A stretch of DNA of 14,183 nucleotides from Anaerolineae bacterium (GTDB taxonomy: Bacteria; Chloroflexota; Anaerolineae; 4572-78; J111), in NCBI GenBank assembly GCA_020433785.1, contig JAGRCC010000369.1, forward strand, positions 1 through 14,183, given 5' to 3'. The translations under genes and the position numbers were made by a program. Positions within the stretch are counted from its first letter, which is position 1; each line of letters starts with the position of its first letter. The notes below the pieces were generated by a model that was not told the origin of the DNA, made no database searches, and saw only the letters and a list, made by a program, of their open reading frames with translations. Below are positions 1 to 7,039 of this stretch, piece by piece.

Positions 1-735
1 CATCGCCCCCACCAGCAGTTGGCTGCTGCTGTCGTGCATATCCTGGGCAATGCGCTGTCGCTCGCGTTCTTGGACATCGACCGTTTCATTGAGCAGCCGT
101 TGCAGGAGGGCGGCTTTGTCGGCCAGGTTCTCCTTGGCCTTTTGCAACTGCAAGGTACGGGTAACGACTTTCTGCTCAAGATTCGCCTTAGCGGTGGTTA
201 GCTCTTCATATAATTGCACGTTGTGAATGACGATGGCCACCTGGGCGGCATAGGTCATCAACAACTGCTCGTGGTCATTGTCGTAGGGCTGGGGACGGTT
301 GGCCACGCCGATCATCCCAATGGGCTTGTCTTGCAGCCGGAGCGGCACCCCTAGAAACGTTCGCACCGGCGGATGGCCGACAGGCTGCCCCAACTTTCGG
401 TGGTCGGACATCGCATCTTCAGAACGCACCGGACGATTTTCCAGCACAGCGCGGGCGAAGATATTGGGCCGGAGGGGAATGAGATGGAAGCGTTCGTAAA
501 ATTGCGCGGATGGGTGAAAGCCCTCGATGGCGGCGACGTCCATCGCCTTACCATTGGGGGTATTAAGGCCGATAAAGCCGAATTGGGAGCCGGTCAGATC
601 GAGGCACTGCTTCAGAGCCGTGTTCAGAACTGAGTCCAAGCTGCGCAGCGAAGACAGCTCCACCGCCAGATGGTAGAGGGCCTGGAGTCGTTCGTACTGC
701 TGACTGTTTGGGTGCGGAGCAGGAATTGCCGTCAT
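1..735 (-). CDS. GAF-domain sensor histidine kinase, NarL/DesK-type (HisKA_3), 3' end cut by window edge
   Basis: The frame is open from the ATG at 735 down to base 1, giving 245 residues with no stop, so the gene continues beyond the window. Residues about 10-180 form a GAF domain (cytosolic ligand or redox sensing), with no membrane segment before it. Residues about 180-215 look like a charged coiled-coil linker. They run into an H-box, ERQRIAQDMHDSSSQLL, typical of HisKA_3 kinases; the predicted phospho-acceptor is His234. The missing part should hold the dimerisation helix end and the HATPase_c domain. The start is supported by a Shine-Dalgarno-like AGGAAAAGG about 4 bases upstream and a good promoter further up. 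By family, it would pass phosphate to a LuxR/NarL-type response regulator, which is not seen here. The sensed signal is unknown. Confidence 0.9.
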   Translation of the reverse strand, partial: MTAIPAPHPNSQQYERLQALYHLAVELSSLRSLDSVLNTALKQCLDLTGSQFGFIGLNTPNGKAMDVAAIEGFHPSAQFYERFHLIPLRPNIFARAVLENRPVRSEDAMSDHRKLGQPVGHPPVRTFLGVPLRLQDKPIGMIGVANRPQPYDNDHEQLLMTYAAQVAIVIHNVQLYEELTTAKANLEQKVVTRTLQLQKAKENLADKAALLQRLLNETVDVQERERQRIAQDMHDSSSQLLVGAM

Positions 736-794
736 CGCCTTTTCCTATCAGAAACAAGTTGAGATCACTATTTGAACAGAGTTGGGGATAAGTA

Positions 795-822
795 ATTGTA
801 ACCCGTCTCTCTTCTTTGTCAA
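795..822 (-). promoter_or_regulatory. Sigma70-type promoter of the GAF histidine kinase gene
   Basis: On the minus strand TTGACA (822-817) is followed after 16 bases by TACAAT (800-795). Transcription would start near 788, leaving a leader of about 50 bases before the ATG at 735. The promoter sits between the kinase and the stop codon of the upstream phospholipase-like gene (835), so the kinase is probably a separate transcription unit. Confidence 0.7.
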
Positions 823-834
823 CCCCTATTTCAA

Positions 835-1623
835 TTAAGATAGAATAGGATAGCCGGGCTGGGGCACATGCCCGGTGATCAAGTCGTTAAAACGCTGCAG
901 GGTCCGGTTGACGCTGGCTTTTACCAAGGTATCAAGGTCAAACCAATGGGTGCGAACTCTGGCCGTGTTAATGTTGGCTCTGAAATCTTCCAGCTTTTGG
1001 CAGCGAACATCAGGAGTTGGTCGGTCAAACATATCGACCAGGGCCAGAAATTCACCTTCGGAGGTATCAGCCTCGACAAAGGTACGCGCCCCATACAACG
1101 TTACTTCTAAATCGGCGCGGGGAATAATCGGAATAATGTCAATAACCTCAATCTCAGCCAAGCCCTTGACAATCGCACCATAATCTTGAGTTTGCCCGCG
1201 GGCCACTTCATCGAGCGCAGCAAAGGCCGGGCCGGGGCCGATATCGAAAAAGTGCAGCCACGTTTCACGCTGCCACATATGCTTCGATACTTCATCGACG
1301 CACAGATGGCACAGGTAACCTAACACAAAAGCCTGCGATTCGGGGTCGAGTTGGGTAAAGGGAGCCTTGAGGAATTCGGGTTGGCGCTGAAGAAACGTGG
1401 CGCTCCGGTGCGAGGCCATTAACCCGTATTGACCGTAGCGATCAAAGAAGTGGGTATCTCGTTGTGAGAGCGTCGTTGAAGCTTTATCAACATCCGGGGC
1501 AACACAGCCGAAACAAAACTGGCCGTAGAGTATGGTTTGGCACGTTTCCGGCCACGTTGTTATGGTCCCAACAGTGGGCCAAATTTTTTCTGCTACAAGA
1601 AAGTGGGTATTAAATGGAGCCAT
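835..1623 (-). CDS. Zinc-dependent phospholipase C-like protein (PF00882-type fold)
   Basis: The protein has 262 residues from the ATG at 1623, preceded by AGGA 8 bases upstream. A TTG seven codons earlier is open but less likely. It opens with MAPFNTHF, typical of the bacterial zinc-dependent phospholipase C family, whose metal ligands are histidines and aspartates scattered along an all-helical fold. Candidate ligands here are His7, Asp44/Asp46 (APDVDK), His58 (DTHFFD), and His106 and Asp110 (GYLCHLCVDE). There is no signal peptide, so it is probably cytosolic, unlike the secreted clostridial toxins. Many members of this family are uncharacterised and need not be phospholipases; the substrate is unknown. 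It lies 35 bases downstream of the TIGR00266 gene on the same strand with no promoter or terminator between, so the two are likely co-transcribed. Confidence 0.8.
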   Translation of the reverse strand: MAPFNTHFLVAEKIWPTVGTITTWPETCQTILYGQFCFGCVAPDVDKASTTLSQRDTHFFDRYGQYGLMASHRSATFLQRQPEFLKAPFTQLDPESQAFVLGYLCHLCVDEVSKHMWQRETWLHFFDIGPGPAFAALDEVARGQTQDYGAIVKGLAEIEVIDIIPIIPRADLEVTLYGARTFVEADTSEGEFLALVDMFDRPTPDVRCQKLEDFRANINTARVRTHWFDLDTLVKASVNRTLQRFNDLITGHVPQPGYPILS

Positions 1624-1658
1624 CGCAATTATCCTGAAATTCAATCTTCAAATAAATA

Positions 1659-2444
1659 CTATTCACCACTAATGATATCACCTAACATATCACCGCCAAA
1701 GCCGGCCACGCCTCTTCTTTCGCCGACCTGAGCCGAAGCGCCGGCTAAAATACGCTGGGCCAGACGTGACAAAGGCAGGCTTTGCAAATAGATTTTGCCC
1801 GGCCCGGTTAAGGTCGCCAAGAATAACCCTTCACCGCCAAAAAGCGCATTCTTAAAGCCTCCGATGAATTTGATGTCGTAATCGATCGAGGGGGCAAAGG
1901 CGACGATACAGCCAGTATCGACGCGCAGGGTTTCGCCGGCGGCCAATTCACGCTCGATGATGGTGCCACCCGCGTGGACAAAGGCCATGCCATCGCCTAC
2001 CAGGCGTTGCAGGATAAACCCTTCGCCGCCGAAAAAGCCGGCCGACAGCCGCTTGGTGAAGGCCACTTCAATTTCGATACCGGCCGCAGCGCATAAAAAA
2101 GAGTCTTTTTGGCAGATAAATGATTCGCCAAGTTGGCCTAAATCAAGGGGAATAATGGTGCCCGGGTACGGCGCGGCAAAACCCACATGGCCTTTCGAGC
2201 CCGGGGCGCCGTGGTAAAGAAACGTGGTTATGAAAAAACTCTCACCGGTCACAGCGCGTTTGAAGCCTTTAAAGAGACCACCGATGAGACCACCCCCACC
2301 GGTTCCGGTATCCATTTGGATACCGTCTTCCATATAAGTCATCGTCCCGACTTCGGCCCGAACACCTTCGCCCGGGTCTAATTCGATTTCAACCAGTTGC
2401 AAATCCTCGCCAAAAATCTTGTAGTCGATTACATCGGCCATCAT
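1659..2444 (-). CDS. TIGR00266 / AIM24 family protein
   Basis: The protein has 261 residues (260 from the second ATG), near the usual family length. The sequence shows glycine-rich beta-strand repeats typical of the AIM24/DUF124 family, such as GTMTYMEDGIQMDTGTGGGG near the N-terminus, and later GGFKNALFGGEGLFLATLTGPG with a closing LPLSRLAQRI. The family folds as a double-stranded beta-helix-like barrel. The yeast member Aim24 is mitochondrial; bacterial functions are not established. There is no signal peptide or membrane segment. Two ATGs are adjacent, at 2444 and 2441; AGGAG lies 3 bases from the first and 6 from the second, so the second (MADVIDYK) is slightly better placed. It is the first gene of a probable two-gene unit with the phospholipase-like gene. 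Confidence 0.9.
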   Translation of the reverse strand: MMADVIDYKIFGEDLQLVEIELDPGEGVRAEVGTMTYMEDGIQMDTGTGGGGLIGGLFKGFKRAVTGESFFITTFLYHGAPGSKGHVGFAAPYPGTIIPLDLGQLGESFICQKDSFLCAAAGIEIEVAFTKRLSAGFFGGEGFILQRLVGDGMAFVHAGGTIIERELAAGETLRVDTGCIVAFAPSIDYDIKFIGGFKNALFGGEGLFLATLTGPGKIYLQSLPLSRLAQRILAGASAQVGERRGVAGFGGDMLGDIISGE

Positions 2445-2494
2445 ACGCTCCTAAGGATAAATTCATCTAATGAGAAAGGGAGAAAACCACTTTC

Positions 2495-2522
2495 ATTTTA
2501 AAGGCTTGTTACGTATTTTCAA
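2495..2522 (-). promoter_or_regulatory. Sigma70-type promoter of the TIGR00266-phospholipase unit
   Basis: On the minus strand TTGAAA (2522-2517) is followed after 16 bases by TAAAAT (2500-2495). This gives a start near 2488 and a leader of about 45 bases. The same 16-base spacing is seen at the histidine kinase and thrS promoters of this window. Confidence 0.6.
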
Positions 2523-2550
2523 GTTCCCATCAGACTATCGGGGCAATAAG

Positions 2551-2582
2551 ATAGGGGGATACAGTTTATCGTATCCCCCTAT
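2551..2582 (-). terminator. Hairpin terminator after the S41 protease gene
   Basis: A perfect 12-bp inverted repeat (ATAGGGGGATAC, 2551-2562, pairing with 2571-2582) encloses an 8-base loop, 32 bases past the protease stop codon. Only a short T-rich run (CTTATT) follows on the minus strand, so termination may be partly factor-assisted. It isolates the protease from the next minus-strand promoter at 2522. Confidence 0.7.
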
Positions 2583-2613
2583 GATACTTCTGATCTAAAT
2601 GTTATTTAAAGTG

Positions 2614-3912
2614 TTACTTCGTAACCGTTAATTCTTCGGCAGACCCTTCACTGGACTTAGTGCTAGCCTGTGGCAGTGACTCCAGGAGTTCTAAAGCACG
2701 CAGCACCTGGGCATCGTCACTGGCGAGCAATTCCGTGACGGTCATCTCTTTCAGATCGTCCGGCGCAAGCAAAGCGACGCCAATAGGCAGTTCGACGACA
2801 ACGTCCGGTTCGATCCCATGTTTGCGAATGAGCCGACCGTTGGCCGTGAGCCATTGGCTGGTGCCCAGCAGCAAGGCCGAGCCATCACGCAAATCAAAGG
2901 GTTTTAGCACCGTCCCGGTTCCAAAAGTAGTTTCGCCCACTACCTGGCCTCGCTCATGATCTTGAATTGCCCCGGCAAAAATCTCCGATGAACTGGCCGT
3001 ACCGTGATTAATCAAAACCACAATAGGAATTTCCGGAGCAACGCCACCCGACCGGACCGGAAACGCCTCACGCGAACCATCAGCTTCTTCCTGAATGAGG
3101 ACGTTGCCATCGGTCAGAAACTCACTAGTCACCCGGATAGCCTGTTCCAATAAACCGCCCGGATTGTTACGCACATCAATAATCAACTTAGTGGCGCCGG
3201 CGGCTTCCGCTTCTTTGATGGCTTCCACCAGATTATCGTCGAGGTTAGCGCTAAACTGACTCAGGCGGACCAGAGCGACATCGGTGCCGGGGACCATGTT
3301 CCAGTTAGCGGCCGGGACCTTGATTTCATCCCGAATAATCTCAATTTCCAAACTTTCGTTCAAATCCGGTCGAAAAACCGTTAGCACGACTTTGGTACCT
3401 CGTTCGCCGCGAATCATCTCAATCGTCTCATTGAGCGACAGGCCGGTTACGTCGGTGCCATCAACCTCGATAATAATGTCGCCTGCCTGGACGCCCGCTT
3501 TATCGGCCGGAGAGTCGTCGAACGGCGCGACGATGACCGGCAGCCCATCCTCCAAACCCACCTGCGCGCCAATGCCAAAGAACTTGCCGGAGATATTCGT
3601 CCGCTGTTGCTTGACCTCTTCAGGGGTTAAAAAACGCGTATGGCCTTCATCGCCCAACGATTGAATCAGACCGTTGATAGCCCCATACGTGAGATGGGTG
3701 GGCTCGAGGACGTCTTTATCAATAAAATTGCGATGGACGACTTGCCATACCTGCCAGAAAACATCAAACTCTTCCGGCTGGTCTTGGGCCCGGACCACGG
3801 ACGGCCCAATCATTCCCCCGGTGCTGCCAAAAACAACGCCGATCCCAAACGCCCCGGAGGTAATAACAAACAGGCCAATAACAACAATTGCGATTTTGAG
3901 GGATTTCTTCAT
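2614..3912 (-). CDS. S41 family C-terminal processing peptidase (CtpA-like), catalytic Lys replaced by Thr
   Basis: The protein has 432 residues from the ATG at 3912, which has GGAG 5 bases upstream and begins with a typical signal anchor (MKKSLK, then a hydrophobic stretch to about residue 29). It should therefore be exported and may stay membrane-anchored. A PDZ domain at about residues 112-190 (GIGAQVG, then SPADKAGVQAGDIIIEVDG) precedes the tail-specific protease core. Family members cleave exported proteins near their C-termini with a Ser-Lys dyad. The serine is present as Ser307 in HGTASSSEIFAGAIQD. The lysine expected 25 residues later, in TFGKG, is Thr332 (codon ACC, 2917-2919) in TFGTG. 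Overall length and the rest of the core look intact. It may be inactive as a protease, or use another base. It stands alone with its own terminator. An upstream extension to 4053 is open but lacks a signal sequence at its start and is rejected. Confidence 0.9.
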   Translation of the reverse strand: MKKSLKIAIVVIGLFVITSGAFGIGVVFGSTGGMIGPSVVRAQDQPEEFDVFWQVWQVVHRNFIDKDVLEPTHLTYGAINGLIQSLGDEGHTRFLTPEEVKQQRTNISGKFFGIGAQVGLEDGLPVIVAPFDDSPADKAGVQAGDIIIEVDGTDVTGLSLNETIEMIRGERGTKVVLTVFRPDLNESLEIEIIRDEIKVPAANWNMVPGTDVALVRLSQFSANLDDNLVEAIKEAEAAGATKLIIDVRNNPGGLLEQAIRVTSEFLTDGNVLIQEEADGSREAFPVRSGGVAPEIPIVVLINHGTASSSEIFAGAIQDHERGQVVGETTFGTGTVLKPFDLRDGSALLLGTSQWLTANGRLIRKHGIEPDVVVELPIGVALLAPDDLKEMTVTELLASDDAQVLRALELLESLPQASTKSSEGSAEELTVTK

Positions 3913-4128
3913 AATATCTCCAATTTGGGTGTAATGGTTGTTAGAATGACATCGAAATAATTTGGAAGGAGAACCTAACGCGATGGGTCTGTTAGAAAGT
4001 CTTGAAGCAGTTATTGTTGGGCTATTGGGTTGAAGGAACCTACTGCCACACATAATTTAGATATAGTTTCAACTATCAGTATATTAATTATAGCTTAAGA
4101 CAAACTTAGAATAAAGTTCCAAGGAAAA
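3913..4128. promoter_or_regulatory. Divergent promoter region between the S41 protease and the ABC-class ATPase
   Basis: This 216-base AT-rich spacer must hold the promoters of both divergent genes. The best minus-strand candidate is TTTATT (4115-4110), 17 bases, TATAAT (4092-4087), which would give the protease a leader of about 170 bases. For the plus strand I see only weak candidates, such as TTGAAG (4030-4035) with CATAAT (4051-4056), whose 15-base spacing is short. A small inverted repeat, ATAGTT/AACTAT (4063-4068/4071-4076), lies between. A 16-codon plus-strand frame (3983-4033) preceded by AAGGAG is discussed in the findings. Confidence 0.35.
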
Positions 4129-5847
4129 ATGTTGCCAAGCCTAACTGATTTACAGCGACAGCTCGACCGAATTGACGGCAAAAGTTACCCGGCCTACAAA
4201 GATATTCGGGGGCGTTATGACTTTGCGGACGCGACCCTATTTATCGATCACGTGCAGGGCGATCCCTTTGCCGCGCCGTCGCGCCTGCGGGTGCGGCTGC
4301 CGATGGCGATGGCCAGCTTTCCGCCGCAAACCTACCATCATCGCAGCCGTTTGATTGCCCTGCGCGATTTTTTGGCCCGTCGATTTTCTGAGGCCTGCCG
4401 CGACCTGAGCGACCGCAGTCGCGGCTCCGGCAAGAGCGGCCTGTTGGCGATGGATCGGCCGGGGCAAGAGATTCTGGAGCGATCGGCCATCATCGTCACG
4501 GACGAGTTCGTCGAAGCGCGTTTTGTGGCGGGCCTACCGGCGCGAGGTCGGCGCGTGTTAGGCCGGCAAGCCGCCGACATGCTGTGTCAAGATGTCCCCC
4601 GCCTGGCCGAGGCAGCGCTCAGGTACGCCAGCTTAGACGCGCGCCAGCTGACCGCCCACCTCGATGCCGCCGAAGACGCCGACACCCTCCGCGCTCAGTT
4701 GAACGATTTGGGATTGGTTGCCTTTGTGGCCGATGGCAGCCGGCTGCCACGCCGCTCCGGAGTAGACGACCGGCCATTGGGCGGCGATCACGTGATCGCC
4801 TTCCGCAGTCCGGACAGCCTGAAAGTAGAGGTCACTTTGCCCCACACCGGCCGAGTGAGCGGCATGGGCATTCCCCGGGGCGTCACCTTGATCGTCGGCG
4901 GCGGCTACCACGGCAAAAGCACACTGCTGTCGGCCTTGGAGGTGGGCGTTTACAACCACATCCCCGGCGACGGGCGCGAATTGGTCGTCACCGACCCCAC
5001 CGCCGTTAAAATCCGGGCCGAAGACGGCCGCCAGGTTGAAGGAGTTGATATCCGGCCCTTCATTAATCATCTTCCCAATCACAGTCGCGCCGCCACCTTC
5101 CGCACCGAAAACGCCAGCGGCAGCACCAGCCAGGCCGCCAACATTATCGAAGCGTTGGAAGTAGGGGCCAAGCTGCTTCTGCTCGATGAAGACACCTGCG
5201 CCACCAACCTGATGATCCGCGATGCCCGGATGCAAGCCCTAGTCGAAAAGCCGGGCGAACCCATCACCCCATTCATCGACCGGGTGCGCCAGTTGGCCGA
5301 TGAGCGCGCGGCTAGCAGTATTCTGGTGTTAGGCGGCAGCGGCGATTATTTCGATGTGGCCGATACGATCATTCGCATGGACAGCTATGTCCCTTACGAT
5401 GTTACGGCGGCAGCTAAAACGATCGCAGCACGACAGCCCACCGGCCGTCAGGTCGAAACCGGCGGACCCTGGCCGATATCTACCCCGCGCATTCCGCTAG
5501 CGGCCAGTCTCGATCCCAGCAAAGGCCGGCGCGAGGTCAATATCAAAGGACGAGCCTTGCGAGCCGTGCTGTTCGGCGCAGAGGAAATCGATATGACCGC
5601 CGTGGCCCAACTGGTCGATGAGGGGCAAGTGCGCGCCATCGGCCAGGCGCTCAATCTGGCCCGCGAACGCTTCATGGACGGGCAGCGAGACGTGGCCGGA
5701 GTAATCGAGGCGGTCATCGCTGAGATCGACCGGCGCGGCCTGGACGCGCTCGACCGGCGGCCAACCGGCGATTACGTGGCCTTTCGCGCGTACGAGTTGG
5801 CGGCGGCGTTGAATCGGTTGCGATCACTTAAAGTGAGACAAAGCTAA
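4129..5847 (+). CDS. ABC-class P-loop ATPase, COG3044 / MRB1590-like
   Basis: The protein has 572 residues. The ATG at 4129 is closely preceded by AAGGA. The three-part layout of the family is visible: an N-terminal domain (about 1-230), a P-loop core (about 230-430) and a C-terminal domain (about 440-572). The Walker A motif is GGGYHGKST with Lys263. The sequence SGSTSQAANIIEAL sits where an ABC signature would be. The Walker B motif is KLLLLDEDTCATN with Asp353 and Glu354. The protein is soluble, with no transmembrane segments, so it is not a transporter subunit. The trypanosomal member MRB1590 is tied to mitochondrial RNA editing and binds RNA; the bacterial role is unknown, and RNA binding is only inference. 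It appears to be a single-gene unit, divergent from the protease, and is more GC-rich than its flanks. Confidence 0.9.
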   Translation: MLPSLTDLQRQLDRIDGKSYPAYKDIRGRYDFADATLFIDHVQGDPFAAPSRLRVRLPMAMASFPPQTYHHRSRLIALRDFLARRFSEACRDLSDRSRGSGKSGLLAMDRPGQEILERSAIIVTDEFVEARFVAGLPARGRRVLGRQAADMLCQDVPRLAEAALRYASLDARQLTAHLDAAEDADTLRAQLNDLGLVAFVADGSRLPRRSGVDDRPLGGDHVIAFRSPDSLKVEVTLPHTGRVSGMGIPRGVTLIVGGGYHGKSTLLSALEVGVYNHIPGDGRELVVTDPTAVKIRAEDGRQVEGVDIRPFINHLPNHSRAATFRTENASGSTSQAANIIEALEVGAKLLLLDEDTCATNLMIRDARMQALVEKPGEPITPFIDRVRQLADERAASSILVLGGSGDYFDVADTIIRMDSYVPYDVTAAAKTIAARQPTGRQVETGGPWPISTPRIPLAASLDPSKGRREVNIKGRALRAVLFGAEEIDMTAVAQLVDEGQVRAIGQALNLARERFMDGQRDVAGVIEAVIAEIDRRGLDALDRRPTGDYVAFRAYELAAALNRLRSLKVRQS

Positions 5848-5891
5848 CTTTTTGGAGTGCAACTATTCAGCCGTAGATAATTTCATTAGTT

Positions 5892-5919
5892 GGGGTAATG
5901 GGTGATTAGTAAGGGGTAA
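5892..5919 (-). repeat. Heptamer repeat patch (GGTAATT family), left of the 21-bp array
   Basis: Four consecutive 7-base units (GGGGTAA, TGGGTGA, TTAGTAA, GGGGTAA) belong to the heptamer family seen elsewhere in the window. Orientation is opposite to the patch at 6219-6246. Confidence 0.55.
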
Positions 5920-5944
5920 TTACAACCGGGGTAAAATGACAAAC

Positions 5945-6133
5945 AACCGGGGAAGCAAGGATACCAACCGGGGAAGCACCGATATCCACCGGGGAAGCAT
6001 CGATACCCACTGGGGAAGCAGTGATACCAACCAGGGAAGTAATGATACTCACCGGGGAAGCAATGATGCCAACCGGGGAAGCACCGATACCAACCAGGGA
6101 AGCAGTGATGCTAACCGGGGAAGATCAATAACC
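5945..6133. repeat. 21-bp tandem repeat array, nine units
   Basis: Nine consecutive units of exactly 21 bp have the consensus AACCGGGGAAGC-NNN-GATACC. Unit starts are 5945, 5966, 5987, 6008, 6029, 6050, 6071, 6092 and 6113. The last unit is diverged at its 3' half, and decayed units flank the array at 5924 and 6134. A central triplet varies (AAG, ACC, ATC, AGT, AAT) while the 12-base head is nearly constant. The period is a multiple of three, so a plus-strand frame stays open (5936-6226, encoding NRGSxDT-like heptads). Differences between units fall as often at first and second codon positions as at third, and the ATG has only a poor Shine-Dalgarno match. A non-coding minisatellite is more likely than a gene. 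Confidence 0.9.
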
Positions 6134-6218
6134 AACCAGGTTGGGCATGGTTTTTACCCCGTTGTAGAGCAAGGTGAAGGGGTAATATTCATATTGATAA
6201 TTGGCCTGTCAGCGACAA

Positions 6219-6246
6219 ATTACTAGTTACCAGTTACTAATTACCT
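6219..6246 (+). repeat. Heptamer repeat patch (ATTACCA family), right of the 21-bp array
   Basis: Four consecutive 7-base units (ATTACTA, GTTACCA, GTTACTA, ATTACCT) are related to the AATTACC heptamers at 10965-10985 and 11546-11580. Confidence 0.65.
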
Positions 6247-6369
6247 GACGGAATGGAGGAAGTTATTTAATTTCCATTCCTAAAAGACTTTTTCTTAGCC
6301 TTAGCCTCAGCCTTATTTTGCGCTAGGAGCAACTGACGGCTAAATAGACACTTGGGAGTAAAGATAAAG

Positions 6370-6960
6370 ATGAAACGCATTTGTGTTTTTTGCGGGTCAA
6401 GCCCCGGCGCCAGACCGGAATATGTCGCAGTCGCCCGCCGACTGGGCCATCTATTGGCCGCCCGAAATATTGGGCTGGTCTACGGCGGCGGGCGGGTCGG
6501 GCTGATGGGCCAAGTAGCCGAGGCGGTGCTGGAAAAGAACGGTGAGGTCATCGGCGTAATTCCCAAAGCTTTGGCCGATAAGGAGGTCGCTTTCACCCGG
6601 CTGGCCGATTTACGCATCGTCAACTCCATGCACGAGCGCAAAGCCCTGATGGCCGACCTCGCTGACGGGTTTATCGCCCTGCCCGGCGGCCTGGGGACGA
6701 TTGAGGAGTTTTTTGAAGTGCTAACCTGGGCGCAGCTAGGCATTCATCACAAACCCTGCGGCCTGTTGAACGTTGGGCATTACTACTCTAAGCTTTTGGA
6801 TTTTTTGACCCATACGGCCCAAGAGCAGTTTGTCGCAACGGAAAGTCTATCGATGATTCTAGTCGATGACGATCCGGCCTCCCTGTTGCAAAAGTTCGAA
6901 CGCTACCAGCCGCCTCAAATCGATAAGGTGGGCTGGGCGCTGGGCTTAAACGAAACTTAG
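6370..6960 (+). CDS. LOG family protein (TIGR00730), nucleoside 5'-monophosphate phosphoribohydrolase
   Basis: The protein has 196 residues, the usual size for a LOG (LONELY GUY) enzyme. It starts MKRICVFCGSSPG, with a Rossmann-like nucleotide-binding fold and a second glycine-rich strand (GLVYGGGRVGLMG). Both signature motifs are complete: MHERK (Arg90, Lys91) and PGGLGTIEE (105-113), the catalytic and substrate-binding site. The family hydrolyses the N-glycosidic bond of adenosine-type nucleoside 5'-monophosphates, yielding free base and ribose 5-phosphate. In plants this activates cytokinins; in most bacteria the true substrate is unsettled, so a hormone role should not be assumed. The ATG at 6370 is preferred over an in-frame TTG at 6352, although GGGAG lies 11 bases away. 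It precedes the thrS leader but is probably transcribed separately, since thrS has its own promoter. Confidence 0.92.
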   Translation: MKRICVFCGSSPGARPEYVAVARRLGHLLAARNIGLVYGGGRVGLMGQVAEAVLEKNGEVIGVIPKALADKEVAFTRLADLRIVNSMHERKALMADLADGFIALPGGLGTIEEFFEVLTWAQLGIHHKPCGLLNVGHYYSKLLDFLTHTAQEQFVATESLSMILVDDDPASLLQKFERYQPPQIDKVGWALGLNET

Positions 6961-7003
6961 CGACAACTGATCCGTTTGAGTCGGGTTAAGTGTTGGATAA
7001 TGT

Positions 7004-7031
7004 TTGACAAACGAGTGGAAATTTATAGAAT
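7004..7031 (+). promoter_or_regulatory. Sigma70-type promoter of thrS, overlapped by a palindrome
   Basis: TTGACA (7004-7009) and TAGAAT (7026-7031) are separated by 16 bases, placing the transcript start near 7038-7040, just before the T-box stem I. A perfect 8-bp inverted repeat, TGGAAATT (7016-7023) and AATTTCCA (7029-7036), is centred on the -10 element. Confidence 0.65.
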
Positions 7032-7039
7032 TTCCATAT

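Larger units (their letters stand above)
5848..6369. other. Repeat-rich spacer between the ATPase and LOG genes
   Basis: This 522-base stretch holds no gene I would defend. It contains, in order: a patch of TTAGTAA-type heptamers (5892-5919), a 21-bp tandem array (5945-6133, with decayed units on each side), a patch of heptamers in the opposite orientation (6219-6246), and a weak hairpin. The hairpin pairs GGAATGGA (6250-6257) with TCCATTCC (6273-6280), with TTTTT about 8 bases on, and could act as a terminator for the ATPase gene. A TTAGCC-like pyrimidine-rich run follows at 6295-6315. I found no convincing promoter for the LOG gene. Confidence 0.6.

Noticed and set aside
3913..4053. N-terminal extension of the S41 protease by 47 residues
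   Set aside because: It would bury the signal anchor in mid-protein. The ATG at 3912 has its own ribosome binding site and a normal signal sequence.
4584..5235. Long frames of 141 residues (+) and 200 residues (-) inside the ATPase gene
   Set aside because: They overlap the P-loop core of a clearly coding frame and look like GC-rich shadow frames, with no recognisable domain.
5945..6133. CRISPR array
   Set aside because: Units are directly tandem at 21 bp with only a 3-base variable part; there are no spacers and no cas genes.
5936..6226. 96-residue plus-strand frame made of NRGSxDT repeats
   Set aside because: It is the translation of the 21-bp array followed by unrelated spacer. The start has a poor ribosome binding site, and unit-to-unit differences show no bias to third codon positions.
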